Assembly: GCA_017983635.1 (NCBI GenBank)
Contig: JAGOBA010000003.1
Coordinates: forward strand, 186,001 to 250,000
Direction: 5' to 3'
DNA from: Alphaproteobacteria bacterium
Lineage (GTDB): Bacteria > Pseudomonadota > Alphaproteobacteria > Micropepsales > Micropepsaceae
Length of the DNA stretch: 64,000 nt
In this document: one piece after another, positions 1 to 9,082 of the stretch
Layout: each line of letters opens with the position of its first letter
Numbering within the stretch: the first letter of the stretch is position 1
Notes under the pieces: model-generated
What the model was told of the DNA's origin: nothing
The model's input: only the letters and a program-made list of their open reading frames with translations
Database searches by the model: none
Program-made: the position numbers and the translations under genes

Positions 1-57
1 CTCGCGCAGTTTAGCACGCTGGCCGACGCCGAAGAGTCGTCAGGCCTCCAACAATCC

Positions 58-1005
58 ATGCCTTCAACCAAGTGGAATGCTTACATGCGGTTCGCGTTTT
101 GGCTCCGCGCAGCGCTGGTCGGGTTCGTGCTGGTGGGGATTGCCGGATGCGGAACGGACAGGGGCGGCGAGGGAGCCTACAAGGTCGGAAATCCGTACCA
201 GATCAACGGCGTTTGGTACTATCCGAAGGATGATCCGTTCTATGACGAGACAGGGGTGGCGTCGTGGTACGGGCACGACTTCCACGGCAAGGCGACCGCC
301 AACGGCGAACGCTACGACATGGGTGCATTGACGGCCGCGCATCGGACGCTGCCGATGCCGACGATCGTGCGAGTGACAAATCTGGAGAATGGGCGGTCGC
401 TGCGGCTGCGCGTGAACGATCGCGGTCCTTATGCGCGCGGTCGGATCATTGACGTTTCGCGTCGCGCAGCAACGCTTCTTGGGTTCATCGACAAGGGTAC
501 GGCTCGAGTTCGGGTTCAGTTTGAGGGTAAGGGCGAAGTCGGTGTCGAACCGCCTGAGGACGAAGACGAAGTGGCGGCCGCTCAACCGGGAACGATGAAG
601 GCAGCGCCGGTCGCCACGGTTGCGAGCAATGCGCTGGCACCTCCTCCGGGGGCTACGGCGGCGACGCCGCGTGAAACGGCGGTACCAATACGCGTTGCTT
701 CAACGGCACCGTCCGTGGCTTCAGCGTCGGACGCCGGGTTGGATGGTGTGGTGACGACTGTCGCCGTTCCGGCGCAAACGCAGCTCTGGGTACAGATCGG
801 CGCGTTTCTCTCGCGCAGCAACGCGGACCGGGCGGTGGAGGGCCTTGTCTATGCGGGGCGCGCGCGCGTCACGCAGTCGGTCGTGAGCGGCAAGCCCCTC
901 TATCGCGTGCGCTTTGGGCCGTTTGCTACAGTGGACGAAGCAGATTCGATGTTGAACAAGGTCATCGATCGGGGCCAAAACGGCGCTCATATCGTTGTCG
1001 AGTAA
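58..1005 (+). CDS. rlpA: RlpA-like septal lytic transglycosylase, lipoprotein with SPOR domain
   Basis: Outer-membrane lipoprotein predicted to cleave peptidoglycan strands that lack stem peptides at the division septum. The N-terminus has a hydrophobic stretch ending in a lipobox (I-A-G-C, Cys31). The RlpA double-psi barrel follows at about residues 65-155, with the ASWYG motif, Glu84, His95 and Asp121 in RVNDRGPY, matching the family's catalytic residues. A low-complexity Ala/Pro linker leads to a C-terminal SPOR domain (about 238-315) that binds denuded glycan. The start is uncertain: the first ATG has no clear ribosome site, and a second ATG nine codons on (MRFAF) keeps the whole signal peptide. 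It is 8 bp from the next gene, a D,D-carboxypeptidase, forming a wall-remodelling pair at the head of the operon. Confidence 0.93.
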   Translation: MPSTKWNAYMRFAFWLRAALVGFVLVGIAGCGTDRGGEGAYKVGNPYQINGVWYYPKDDPFYDETGVASWYGHDFHGKATANGERYDMGALTAAHRTLPMPTIVRVTNLENGRSLRLRVNDRGPYARGRIIDVSRRAATLLGFIDKGTARVRVQFEGKGEVGVEPPEDEDEVAAAQPGTMKAAPVATVASNALAPPPGATAATPRETAVPIRVASTAPSVASASDAGLDGVVTTVAVPAQTQLWVQIGAFLSRSNADRAVEGLVYAGRARVTQSVVSGKPLYRVRFGPFATVDEADSMLNKVIDRGQNGAHIVVE

Positions 1006-1013
1006 GGAAACTC

Positions 1014-2249
1014 ATGCGCTTTCTATCCGTTCTGCTCAGTGCGTTGCTGTTCTCGCTTTCGAATGCCACCGCTCAGCCGGTCGAAGATCCGGCGACGGCG
1101 CTGCAAACCAACGCGCGTTTCGCCTTGATGATGGATTTCGAGACGGGCTCCGTCCTGTTCTCGAAGGATGGCGACCAACCGATGGCGCCGGCCTCAATGG
1201 CGAAGCTGATGACGGTTGCGATCGTGTTCGAGAAGTTGAAGCACGGCGATCTACGCCTTGAAGATACTTTCACAGTCAGCGAGAAGGCCTGGCGGCTGTC
1301 GGTCGCGGACAAGAAAGAATCTTCGAAGATGTTTGTGAGCATCGGCTCGCAGATCAAGGTCGAAGACTTGCTGCGCGGCATCATCATTCAGTCCGGCAAT
1401 GACGCTTGTGCGGTCGTCGCAGAGCACTTTTCGGGCAGCGAGGAAGCGTTCGCCGAGTTGATGAATGCCGAGGCGAAGAAAATCGGCCTCGTCAATTCGG
1501 TTTTCACGAATGCAAGCGGCTTGCCGCATCCGGCGATGCACACGACCGCGCACGATCTGGCACGGCTTGCGGCGTATGTCATCCGAGAGTTTCCCGACTA
1601 CTACCACTACTTTTCCGAGCGCGAGTTTACGTGGAACGGGATCAAGCAGCCGAACCGCAACATGCTGCTGGGTATGTACCCCGGGGCCGACGGATTAAAG
1701 ACAGGCCACACGGTCGATTCCGGATACGGCCTGGTGTCGTCGGCGCAGCAGGACGGCCGTCGACTGATTTTGGTCGTCAACGGTCTCGGCTCTGAAGTTG
1801 AGCGCGCAAACGAGTCGAAACGTCTACTCGACCTTGGTTTCAGAGAGTTCCGCACCTATGCATTGCTGAAGCCGGGCGAGATTGTCGGCGAGGCGGAAGT
1901 TTGGGCGGGTGAGCAGCACAGCGTGCCGTTGGCGGTGAAGCAACCGGTGAAAATTCTGATGCGGCGTGCGTCGCGGGCGGGGCTTAAGGTGACGCTGAGC
2001 TACCTCGAACCGGTGATGTCGCCTGTTTCGAAGGGGCAGGAACTCGGCAAACTTACGATTAGCGCGCCGGGAGTGCCTGAGTTCGCGGTTCCCGTTACGG
2101 CTGGGGCGAACATCGAGGAGGGCGGGGTCTTCACGCAGATCAAGCTTGGCGTGAAGGGGTTGTTCTCGGGACGGCCGGACTCGGCGGCGACCACCGCTGA
2201 ATTGAACCTACCCGACGATTCAGAACCGGCCGCGCCGCCTACGCAATGA
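1014..2249 (+). CDS. D-alanyl-D-alanine carboxypeptidase (PBP5/6 family, S11)
   Basis: Periplasmic, membrane-attached penicillin-binding protein that removes the terminal D-Ala from peptidoglycan stem peptides. A signal peptide ends near residue 20 (ATAQP). The three active-site motifs are present and correctly spaced: SMAK (Ser61, Lys64), SGN (127-129) and KTG (229-231). A C-terminal beta domain (about 280-375) is typical of PBP5, with a short acidic/Pro tail instead of an obvious amphipathic anchor. An AAGGA ribosome site precedes the ATG. Its stop overlaps the tmk start by 4 bp (ATGA), so the two are probably translationally coupled. The rlpA-dac-tmk-holB order is common in Alphaproteobacteria. 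The exact paralogue (dacA, dacC or dacF) is not decided. Confidence 0.93.
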   Translation: MRFLSVLLSALLFSLSNATAQPVEDPATALQTNARFALMMDFETGSVLFSKDGDQPMAPASMAKLMTVAIVFEKLKHGDLRLEDTFTVSEKAWRLSVADKKESSKMFVSIGSQIKVEDLLRGIIIQSGNDACAVVAEHFSGSEEAFAELMNAEAKKIGLVNSVFTNASGLPHPAMHTTAHDLARLAAYVIREFPDYYHYFSEREFTWNGIKQPNRNMLLGMYPGADGLKTGHTVDSGYGLVSSAQQDGRRLILVVNGLGSEVERANESKRLLDLGFREFRTYALLKPGEIVGEAEVWAGEQHSVPLAVKQPVKILMRRASRAGLKVTLSYLEPVMSPVSKGQELGKLTISAPGVPEFAVPVTAGANIEEGGVFTQIKLGVKGLFSGRPDSAATTAELNLPDDSEPAAPPTQ

Positions 2250-2878
2250 AACGCGGGCGCTTCATCACTTTTGAAGGCGGGGAGGGGACCGGCAAGTCGA
2301 CGCAAGTACGGTTGCTTGCTGCGCATCTGACGCAATCGAAGGCGGATGTCGTTCAAACCCGCGAACCGGGCGGGTCGCCGTCTGCCGAGGAAATTCGGTC
2401 GCTACTTGTGACCGGTGCGGCCGATCGTTGGTCGCCGCTGGCCGAGACGCTTCTCTTCTATGCGGCGCGCGTCGAGCATTGGCGGCAGGTGATCGAGCCG
2501 GCGCTGGTGCGGGGCGCGCACGTTCTGTGCGACCGGTTCTCGGATTCTACAATGGCGTATCAATCGTATGCCGGCGGGCTCGACCGGGAGATGATTGCGA
2601 GATTGCATCGTTTGACGATGGCGAATGCGGAGCCCGACCTCACGCTGGTGCTTGATCTGCCGGTGGACGAAGGACTTAAGCGGGCGGCGGCGCGGCGTGA
2701 CGACGAAACGCGGTTCGAACGCAAGGGGCGAGAGTTTCACGAAAGGCTGCGACAGGGTTTCTTGGACATTGCGCGCGGTGCACCACAGCGTTGCGTGGTC
2801 ATCGATGCGGGGCAACAGGTTGACCGCGTGCACGCGGCCGTCGTGGCGGCGGTGAAGACGCGCTTTGGACTTGGCTGA
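2246..2878 (+). CDS. tmk: Thymidylate kinase
   Basis: Phosphorylates dTMP to dTDP with ATP, an essential step of dTTP synthesis. It has the normal 210-residue length. The P-loop is at about residues 10-19 (EGGEGTGKST), the DR(F/Y) substrate motif is in CDRFSDST near residue 95, and an Arg-rich lid follows around 148-156. Its start overlaps the stop of the carboxypeptidase gene and its own stop shares one base with the start of holB, so the three are co-translated. Pairing with holB is a conserved alphaproteobacterial arrangement. Confidence 0.96.
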   Translation: MKRGRFITFEGGEGTGKSTQVRLLAAHLTQSKADVVQTREPGGSPSAEEIRSLLVTGAADRWSPLAETLLFYAARVEHWRQVIEPALVRGAHVLCDRFSDSTMAYQSYAGGLDREMIARLHRLTMANAEPDLTLVLDLPVDEGLKRAAARRDDETRFERKGREFHERLRQGFLDIARGAPQRCVVIDAGQQVDRVHAAVVAAVKTRFGLG

Positions 2879-3981
2879 TGGCGCCGCGCGCACGAACGGC
2901 CGAGCTTGAACCGCAGCCGGAAAGCGATCGGGTTGGCGAGTTGCCGCATCCGCGCGAGCGGTTGGAATTATTCGGTCATACGGAAGCAGTGCGGACGCTT
3001 GCCGAGAGCGCGCGGTCTGGAAGGCTGCACCATGCGTGGATCATTGCCGGACCGAAGGGTGTTGGGAAGGCGACGCTCGCGTGGCGGTTCGCACGCGCTC
3101 TGTTGGCGCATGGGGCGAAGAACTGTCCCGACGATCTGAGCGTTGCGGACGACCATCCCATCCAGCGTCAGCTTGCTGCGATGGCACATAGCGATCTGAT
3201 CTTGGTGCGCCGGCCTTGGGACCCCGATCGGAAGCGCTTTCGAGTGGAATTGCCCGTCGAAGAGGTTCGGCGACTACACGGGTTCTATTCGCGACACTCG
3301 GCGCAGGGGGGCGCGCGGATCGCGATCGTGGATGCGGCCGACGATATGAACCGTTCGGCGCAGAACGCGCTCTTGAAGATTCTGGAGGAACCGCCCGCCC
3401 GCGCGTTGCTGCTGTTGGTTTCGCATGCGCCAGGCGGCCTGCTGCCGACGACAAGGTCGCGCTGCCGGATGTTGACGCTACGACGTCTCGACGACACGAC
3501 GATGCGTCAGGCACTCGCGGCGCTTGCGCCAAAGTTTGACGATGCATCCCGGGCGCAGCTTTCGGCGTTAGCGGACGGTGCGCCGGGTCGCGCACTTGAG
3601 CTGGCGGAGACCGATGCGTTGTCGATGTATCGCGAGATTGGTGAATTGCTGATGGGCCTGCCGCGACTGAACGGCGCAAGGTTGTTCGGGCTGGCTGAGA
3701 AAGTTGCGAAGGCCCCGGCGGAGCGGGGACTCATACTCTTTGTAACGTTGTTGCTTCAATTGGAAGAGCGGCTTCTGCGCGGCTCCTACGCAGCGCTGCC
3801 ACCCGTGCCGGGTGAGGAAGCGTTGCTGCGTCACCTCGGCGCGGCCGTGCCGTTGGAACGGTGGGGGCAGCTATGGGATGCGCTGAAGGCTGAGGCGCTC
3901 AGGGCGGACGATTTGAACCTCGATAAGAAACAACTGGTTCTGAGCACGTTTTTTGCTATTGAGGCGGCTTCGCAACGTTGA
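2878..3981 (+). CDS. holB: DNA polymerase III subunit delta'
   Basis: Clamp-loader subunit that helps load the sliding clamp on DNA. The 367-residue protein has an AAA+ fold: a P-loop-like GPKGVGKAT near residue 59, the conserved segment NALLKILEEPP (about 163-173) and the SRC motif in TTRSRCRML (about 197). The remainder is the helical lid and collar domain. The N-terminal 25 residues form a charged extension. In many Alphaproteobacteria the next gene is methionyl-tRNA synthetase; here tatD follows after only 12 bp. Confidence 0.95.
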   Translation: MAPRARTAELEPQPESDRVGELPHPRERLELFGHTEAVRTLAESARSGRLHHAWIIAGPKGVGKATLAWRFARALLAHGAKNCPDDLSVADDHPIQRQLAAMAHSDLILVRRPWDPDRKRFRVELPVEEVRRLHGFYSRHSAQGGARIAIVDAADDMNRSAQNALLKILEEPPARALLLLVSHAPGGLLPTTRSRCRMLTLRRLDDTTMRQALAALAPKFDDASRAQLSALADGAPGRALELAETDALSMYREIGELLMGLPRLNGARLFGLAEKVAKAPAERGLILFVTLLLQLEERLLRGSYAALPPVPGEEALLRHLGAAVPLERWGQLWDALKAEALRADDLNLDKKQLVLSTFFAIEAASQR

Positions 3982-3993
3982 TTTGAAGCGCCG

Positions 3994-4776
3994 ATGCTCG
4001 TCGATAGTCACTGTCATCTCGATTTTCCGGACTTCGCGACCGAACTCGACACGGTCGTGGCGCGCGCGCGTACGGCTGGCGTCGGGACGTGCCTGACGAT
4101 CGGCACGCGCCTCAGTAAGTTTGACGGCGTGCTTGAGATCGCGGAGCGCTTCGACGATGTTTGGTGCACCGTCGGTGTGCATCCGCACGAAGCGGCGGTC
4201 GAGCCGTTGAACGAAGCGGGCGCGCTGGTCGAGCGCGCGGCACACGTGCGCGTGGTTGGGATCGGTGAGGCTGGTCTCGACTATTTCTATGAGCACAGCC
4301 CCAAAGCGGATCAGGTGCGGAACTTTCGTGCGCACATAGCGGCTTCGCGCGAAACAGGGCTGCCGCTGGTCGTGCATGCGCGCGATGCGGACGACGATCT
4401 GTGCGAGATATTGAGCGAAGAAAGTGCGCGAGGCGCGTTTCCGGGGCTAATCCATTGCTTTTCGTCGACGGCGAAGCTGGCGCGAACGGCTCTGGAACTG
4501 GGCATGTATATCTCGGTCTCGGGTATCGTAACTTTCAAGAAGGCGGATGAGTTGCGTTCTATTGTGGCGAATGTGCCGCTTGATCGCTTGTTGGTTGAGA
4601 CGGACGCGCCGTATCTCGCGCCAATCCCTCATCGCGGGAAGCGAAACGAGCCGTCGTTCGTGCGGCACACGGCGGAGAGCGTCGCGCGCCTCAAGGGTAT
4701 CGACGCCGAACGCTTTGCCGAGACAACGAGCGACAACTTCTTCCGCTTGTTTTCCAAAGTACGGCGGCCGGCGTGA
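3994..4776 (+). CDS. tatD: TatD family metal-dependent DNase
   Basis: TIM-barrel metallohydrolase of the TatD family, with 3'-5' exonuclease activity in characterised members and roles in DNA quality control. Metal ligands are visible: the N-terminal HxH (VDSHCHLDF), Glu in GIGEAGLDY, His in VVHARDAD, His in HCFSS, and Asp in ETDAPYLAP. Length (260 aa) is normal. It lies in the rlpA-holB operon and its TGA overlaps the GTG start of the next gene (GTGA), a coupling also seen elsewhere for tatD and a PhnP-like hydrolase. Confidence 0.95.
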   Translation: MLVDSHCHLDFPDFATELDTVVARARTAGVGTCLTIGTRLSKFDGVLEIAERFDDVWCTVGVHPHEAAVEPLNEAGALVERAAHVRVVGIGEAGLDYFYEHSPKADQVRNFRAHIAASRETGLPLVVHARDADDDLCEILSEESARGAFPGLIHCFSSTAKLARTALELGMYISVSGIVTFKKADELRSIVANVPLDRLLVETDAPYLAPIPHRGKRNEPSFVRHTAESVARLKGIDAERFAETTSDNFFRLFSKVRRPA

Positions 4777-5579
4777 GTGCCGGGCTCAAGGTCACGATCT
4801 TGGGCTCGGGGTCGTCAGGCGGGGTGCCGCGCATCGGCGGCGCCGACGGGCGCGGCGAATGGGGTGCGTGCGATCCTGGTGAGCCGAAGAACCGTCGGCG
4901 GCGCTGTTCGATCTTGGTTGAGCGCGGCGGCACGCAAGTTCTTGTCGACACGTCACCCGACATGCGGGAGCAGTTGATCGATGCGAGGGTGCGAACTCTG
5001 GACGCCGTGCTGATCACACACGATCACGCGGACCAATCGCATGGCATCGATGACCTGCGGATGGTCGCTCAGAACATGATGCGGCGGGTCGATGTATACG
5101 CTGCACCAGAGACGATGCGCGTGCTGACTGATCGCTTCGGTTATTGTTTCAAGGGAAACGAGGTCGGAGCGTATCCGGCGATCCTTAACGGCCATGTGAT
5201 CGAACGGCCTTATCGTTCGTTTTCGATCCGGGGACATGGTGGCGCGATCGACGCTCTGGCGTTCGACCAGGACCACGGCTCGATGGTCAGTCAGGGCTTC
5301 CGCTTCGGCCCTGTTGCGTACTCATCGGACGTCGTGGATCTGGACGACGCCGCCTTCGAGGCGCTTGCAGGGGTCGAGTGCTGGATTGTCGACGCGCTGC
5401 GCTATCGGCCGCATCCAACGCACGCGCACGTGGAAAAGACGCTGGGGTGGATTGAGCGAGTCCGTCCGAAGCGTGCGGTGCTAACCAATCTGCACACGGA
5501 TTTGGACTATCGGGCGCTGTCGCAGTCACTGCCAAAAGGAGTCGAGGCGGCCTACGACGGGCTGGTGATTGCACTATAA
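4773..5579 (+). CDS. MBL-fold metallohydrolase (PhnP-like)
   Basis: Metallo-beta-lactamase-fold hydrolase of the PhnP-like group, probably a phosphodiesterase; the natural substrate is unknown. The N-terminus has the conserved GSGSSGGVPR loop and a Cys-containing insertion (GACDPGEPKNRRRRCS). The metal site HDHADQSHG (HxHxDxxH) is near residue 88, and a later His (QDHGS) and Asp (YSSDVVDLD) complete the set. The GTG start overlaps the tatD stop by 4 bp. It is the last gene of the operon and is followed by a hairpin without a T tract. Confidence 0.88.
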   Translation: MSAGLKVTILGSGSSGGVPRIGGADGRGEWGACDPGEPKNRRRRCSILVERGGTQVLVDTSPDMREQLIDARVRTLDAVLITHDHADQSHGIDDLRMVAQNMMRRVDVYAAPETMRVLTDRFGYCFKGNEVGAYPAILNGHVIERPYRSFSIRGHGGAIDALAFDQDHGSMVSQGFRFGPVAYSSDVVDLDDAAFEALAGVECWIVDALRYRPHPTHAHVEKTLGWIERVRPKRAVLTNLHTDLDYRALSQSLPKGVEAAYDGLVIAL

Positions 5580-6015
5580 GGCGACAATTCCGCGACAACT
5601 TCTCCGTGTGGCCGGAATCGCAGTTTTCTGCGATTTCGAGTGAGGGCTGCCGACTGCCGCTACAGTTTTGGTTTGATTGTGCTTCTGAGTTTTGGGATAA
5701 GCGCGATGGGGAGGGCGTCCGGGGGGACTGGGCGCCATGTTCGTTTTCGAGTGGGGAGTTCGGGCAGTCGAGCCAAAAAGGCGCGACCTGTTCGAGATAA
5801 CAGGCTGGCCTTGTTCTGAGGACCAGCGGATTATCTCCGACATCGGTATGTCTATAGGATCGGCTCTCGCCCCGAAGGCGGGCATCATCGAGTTAAGCTT
5901 TAAACGGCAATCGCCGTTGTCGCGCGTGGCTTGTGCTATGTATGAAGCATTGGTCCGAGCAATGTCGGGAAGGCAAGTGGTTATGGGACGTGTAACAGTC
6001 AACAGGGGTATTCGG
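5580..6015. other. Intergenic region upstream of exbB
   Basis: No convincing gene is visible. A perfect 8-bp hairpin with a TTTT loop lies at 5616-5635 and may end the upstream operon, though no T tract follows. A frame continuous with exbB is open from 5737, but its N-terminal part resembles no protein I know, and a signal peptide begins at 6016, so I treat 5737-6015 as leader. A TTGTCG/CTATGT pair around 5916-5940 could be a promoter, but the match is weak. Confidence 0.5.
5616..5635 (+). terminator. Possible hairpin terminator after the MBL-fold gene
   Basis: Perfect 8-bp stem (AATCGCAG / CTGCGATT) with a TTTT loop, 36 bp after the stop codon. No U-rich tail follows, so it would be a weak or Rho-assisted terminator, or simply an mRNA-stabilising hairpin. 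Confidence 0.35.
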
Positions 6016-6936
6016 ATGACGATCGCGCGCGTTGCCGCCGCGGCAGGATTGATGCTGGGACTCACCGTCATGGTAGGTACAGCGCTGGCACAGCCGGCAC
6101 CTTCTCAACCGGCGCCAGCCGCTGCGCCCGCGACGCCGGGTGCTGCGCCCGCTGACGCGCAACCTGCCGCGCCGGGTGCCGAGCCCGCGCCGCCGGCAAT
6201 CGGTCCGGACGGACTTCCGATCACGCCGGCCCCCGACGCTGCGGCACCGGCTGCGCCGGCCGCCGCTGCTCCAGCCGAGGAAGAGCCCAAGGGTCCGGAC
6301 ATCACGCCGATCACGATGTTCATTCACGCCTCGATCGTCGTTCAGGTTGTGATGACGCTCTTGATGCTCTGGTCGGTGATCACTTGGGCGTTGTTGTTCT
6401 CAAAGCTTTCGTTCTTCTCCGGCATCCGAGGTTCATCGGATCGCTTTGTGCAGGCGTTCCGTAGTGCGGGCTCGCTGCAGGATGCTGGCAAGGCCGCGTC
6501 GAAAAATTTCCGCAACAATCCTCTTGGCCGGATGCTTATCGCGGCGGTCGATGAGATTGGGGCCGGAAAGAAAAACGTGACGTCGCGCGTTGCGCAACGC
6601 ATGGGCATCGTTCAAGCCGAAGTGGGCGAAGAACTTTCCAGCGGCATGGGCATCTTTGCGACCGTCGGCTCGATCGCCGCCTTCGTCGGTCTTTTCGGTA
6701 CCGTTTGGGGCATCATGAACTCGTTTATCGGCATTGCGCAGACGCAGACGACGAACCTTGCCGTCGTCGCGCCCGGCATCGCGGAAGCGTTGTTCGCCAC
6801 CGGCATCGGCCTGTTCGCCGCCGTTCCGGCGGTTATCTTCTACAACATGTTTGCCCGTCGCATTGGCGCCTACCAGACCCGTATGGACAACTTCGCGAGC
6901 GAAGTGCTCGTGCGGGTGTCGCGCGAGTTCGAGTAG
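6016..6936 (+). CDS. exbB: ExbB/TolQ/MotA-family proton channel subunit
   Basis: Inner-membrane channel subunit that, with ExbD, couples proton flow to TonB. The chosen ATG begins a signal-like segment (about residues 1-25, ending TALAQP), then an Ala/Pro-rich periplasmic extension of some 65 residues, then three membrane helices: one near residues 100-128, and the conserved pair containing VGLFGTVWGIMNSF and APGIAEALFATGIGLFAAVPA. The N-terminal extension is typical of long-form ExbB proteins. Upstream ATG codons in the same frame would add residues before the signal, which makes them unlikely. It begins a six-gene ExbB-ExbD-TonB array. Confidence 0.93.
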   Translation: MTIARVAAAAGLMLGLTVMVGTALAQPAPSQPAPAAAPATPGAAPADAQPAAPGAEPAPPAIGPDGLPITPAPDAAAPAAPAAAAPAEEEPKGPDITPITMFIHASIVVQVVMTLLMLWSVITWALLFSKLSFFSGIRGSSDRFVQAFRSAGSLQDAGKAASKNFRNNPLGRMLIAAVDEIGAGKKNVTSRVAQRMGIVQAEVGEELSSGMGIFATVGSIAAFVGLFGTVWGIMNSFIGIAQTQTTNLAVVAPGIAEALFATGIGLFAAVPAVIFYNMFARRIGAYQTRMDNFASEVLVRVSREFE

Positions 6937-6942
6937 GCGCAA

Positions 6943-7371
6943 ATGGCGGGAAGCATCGGCGGGACGAAGTCGCGCGGCCAGCGATACGACGACAACAGTC
7001 AGATCAACGTGACGCCCTTCGTGGACGTCATGCTGGTGCTGTTGATCATTTTCATGGTGGCGGCGCCGCTGGCCAGCGTGAACGTGAAAGTCGAGCTGCC
7101 GCCGTCGGTTTCGAAGCCGGCGAAGGTGAAGGACCCGGTTTACGTATCGTTGCAGGCGAACGGAAAGATCTACATTGGCGACATTCAGGTCAGCTATAGC
7201 GAGTTCTCGACTCGCCTCGTTTCCGCCTCCGGCAATAACTACAACCGGCGCATCTTCATTCGTGCCGACAAGACGGTTCAGTACAAAGAAGTGATGCGGG
7301 TCATGAACGTGATCCAGGACACCGGGTTCTATCAGATTGCCCTGGTGGCCGAAGATCGCGTCACGAATTGA
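6943..7371 (+). CDS. exbD: ExbD/TolR family biopolymer transport protein (copy 1)
   Basis: Single-span inner-membrane protein that works with ExbB. Its TM helix (about residues 24-45) carries the essential Asp28 in the TPFVDVMLVLLIIFMV signature, followed by a periplasmic domain with the IRADK segment. The start is 6 bp after the exbB stop. Two further ExbD genes lie downstream. This copy differs most, with a VELPPSVSKPAK linker where the other two have an acidic/Pro linker, so it may be the partner of the first TonB. Confidence 0.94.
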   Translation: MAGSIGGTKSRGQRYDDNSQINVTPFVDVMLVLLIIFMVAAPLASVNVKVELPPSVSKPAKVKDPVYVSLQANGKIYIGDIQVSYSEFSTRLVSASGNNYNRRIFIRADKTVQYKEVMRVMNVIQDTGFYQIALVAEDRVTN

Positions 7372-7400
7372 CCACGGGTAAATGCGGGTAACGGGCGGTT

Positions 7401-7976
<576 letters not shown>

Positions 7977-7996
7977 TAGTGGGAGTTTGACGGAAC

Positions 7997-8449
7997 ATGG
8001 CAGGCACCGTCGGTACCGGCGAAAGCGCGGGCGGAAAAAGAGGCCGCTATGGCGACAACGCGGAAATCAACGTGACTCCGTTCGTGGACGTCATGCTGGT
8101 GCTGCTTATCATCTTCATGGTCTCGGCGCCGCTCGCCACGATCAGCATTCCGCTCGATCTGCCGCCGCCGTCGGACAACTCGCCACCAGATCCGATCGAG
8201 CCCATTTTCGTGAGTTTGCAGGACACCGGCGTGATCAACGTCGGAACGCAAGCGACGGGCGAAGTGCAGGCCGACTGGGCAAATCTGTCAGACGCGATCA
8301 AGCAGAAGACGGGCGGCGATCTGACCCGTAAAATCTTCATTCGCGCCGACCAGAAGGTGATCTACGCCGACGTTATGCGCCTGATGGATGCCATCGACAA
8401 GGAAGGGTACAAGAACAAGGCGTTGGTGGCCGAGGACGTCGTCGACTGA
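7997..8449 (+). CDS. exbD: ExbD/TolR family biopolymer transport protein (copy 2)
   Basis: Second ExbD paralogue, 150 aa. The TM helix carries Asp31 in the TPFVDVMLVLLIIFMV motif, and the periplasmic domain ends with IRADQKVIYADVMRLMD. It resembles copy 3 more than copy 1 (shared PIFVSLQD/PVFVSLQD and INVGTQ/INIGTQ segments), suggesting a recent duplication of these two. A strong terminator directly follows, so exbB-exbD1-tonB1-exbD2 probably forms one transcript. Confidence 0.94.
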   Translation: MAGTVGTGESAGGKRGRYGDNAEINVTPFVDVMLVLLIIFMVSAPLATISIPLDLPPPSDNSPPDPIEPIFVSLQDTGVINVGTQATGEVQADWANLSDAIKQKTGGDLTRKIFIRADQKVIYADVMRLMDAIDKEGYKNKALVAEDVVD

Positions 8450-8476
8450 CGCGCGTCGGTGGATCCGCTGGAACAG

Positions 8477-8500
8477 GGGCCGGGAGACCGGCCCTTTTTT
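8477..8500 (+). terminator. Rho-independent terminator after exbD2
   Basis: Perfect 7-bp GC stem (GGGCCGG / CCGGCCC) with a GAGA loop, immediately followed by six T residues, 28 bp after the exbD2 stop. It separates the first four genes of the array from exbD3-tonB2, which must then have their own promoter or depend on read-through. Confidence 0.85.
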
Positions 8501-8560
8501 GTTGCCCTTGCGGCATTGCGGAATCGGCGTAGGCTTTGTCCTCCTTCGCGGGAGGTCATC

Positions 8561-8998
8561 ATGGCTGCGACTGTTGGTAGTAGAATCGGCGGGCGTCATG
8601 CCGCTCAATCCGAAGTGAATGTTACGCCGTTCGTGGACGTCATGCTGGTGCTTCTGATTATCTTCATGGTCGCGGCACCGCTTGCGACGGTCGCAGTACC
8701 GATCGATCTCGCCGACATTAATCGGCCTCAGCCGCCTATCGCGCTCGAACCCGTGTTCGTCAGCCTGCAAGACGACGGGGCGATCAACATCGGTACGCAG
8801 AGCGAAGGCGAGATTCGCGCAACATGGGCAACCCTCGAAGCCGCGATCCGTTCGAAGACCGCGGGAAACCCCAACCGGCAGCTGCTTATTCGCGCGGACC
8901 AGAAGGTTCCGTATTCCGAGGTGATGCGGTTGATGGATGTGCTTCAGCGCTCCGGCTATCGGAACAAATCCATCGTGACCGAGGATGTGATTGACTGA
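8561..8998 (+). CDS. exbD: ExbD/TolR family biopolymer transport protein (copy 3)
   Basis: Third ExbD paralogue (145 aa), with the TM helix bearing Asp26 in TPFVDVMLVLLIIFMV and the usual periplasmic domain ending in IRADQKVPYSEVMRLMD. I chose the ATG preceded by a GGGAGGT ribosome site; the same frame is open upstream through the terminator hairpin, but those residues are not ExbD-like. It lies after the terminator and is followed by its own TonB gene, so exbD3-tonB2 may be a separate module sharing the single ExbB. Confidence 0.93.
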   Translation: MAATVGSRIGGRHAAQSEVNVTPFVDVMLVLLIIFMVAAPLATVAVPIDLADINRPQPPIALEPVFVSLQDDGAINIGTQSEGEIRATWATLEAAIRSKTAGNPNRQLLIRADQKVPYSEVMRLMDVLQRSGYRNKSIVTEDVID

Positions 8999-9082
8999 TT
9001 CTGCCGACTGGTTAGGACGGATTGTACGAATCTTGCGAATTGGTCTAAGCTGGACCGGTTGTCTTAACCGGAGGCTTGGCTC

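Noticed and set aside
1-57. Fragment of an upstream gene or tRNA at the left edge
   Set aside because: Only 57 bp are visible, without a clear frame or stem-loop arrangement.
5737-6015. N-terminal extension of ExbB from an upstream ATG
   Set aside because: A clear signal sequence begins at 6016; the extra residues would bury it and show no conserved features.
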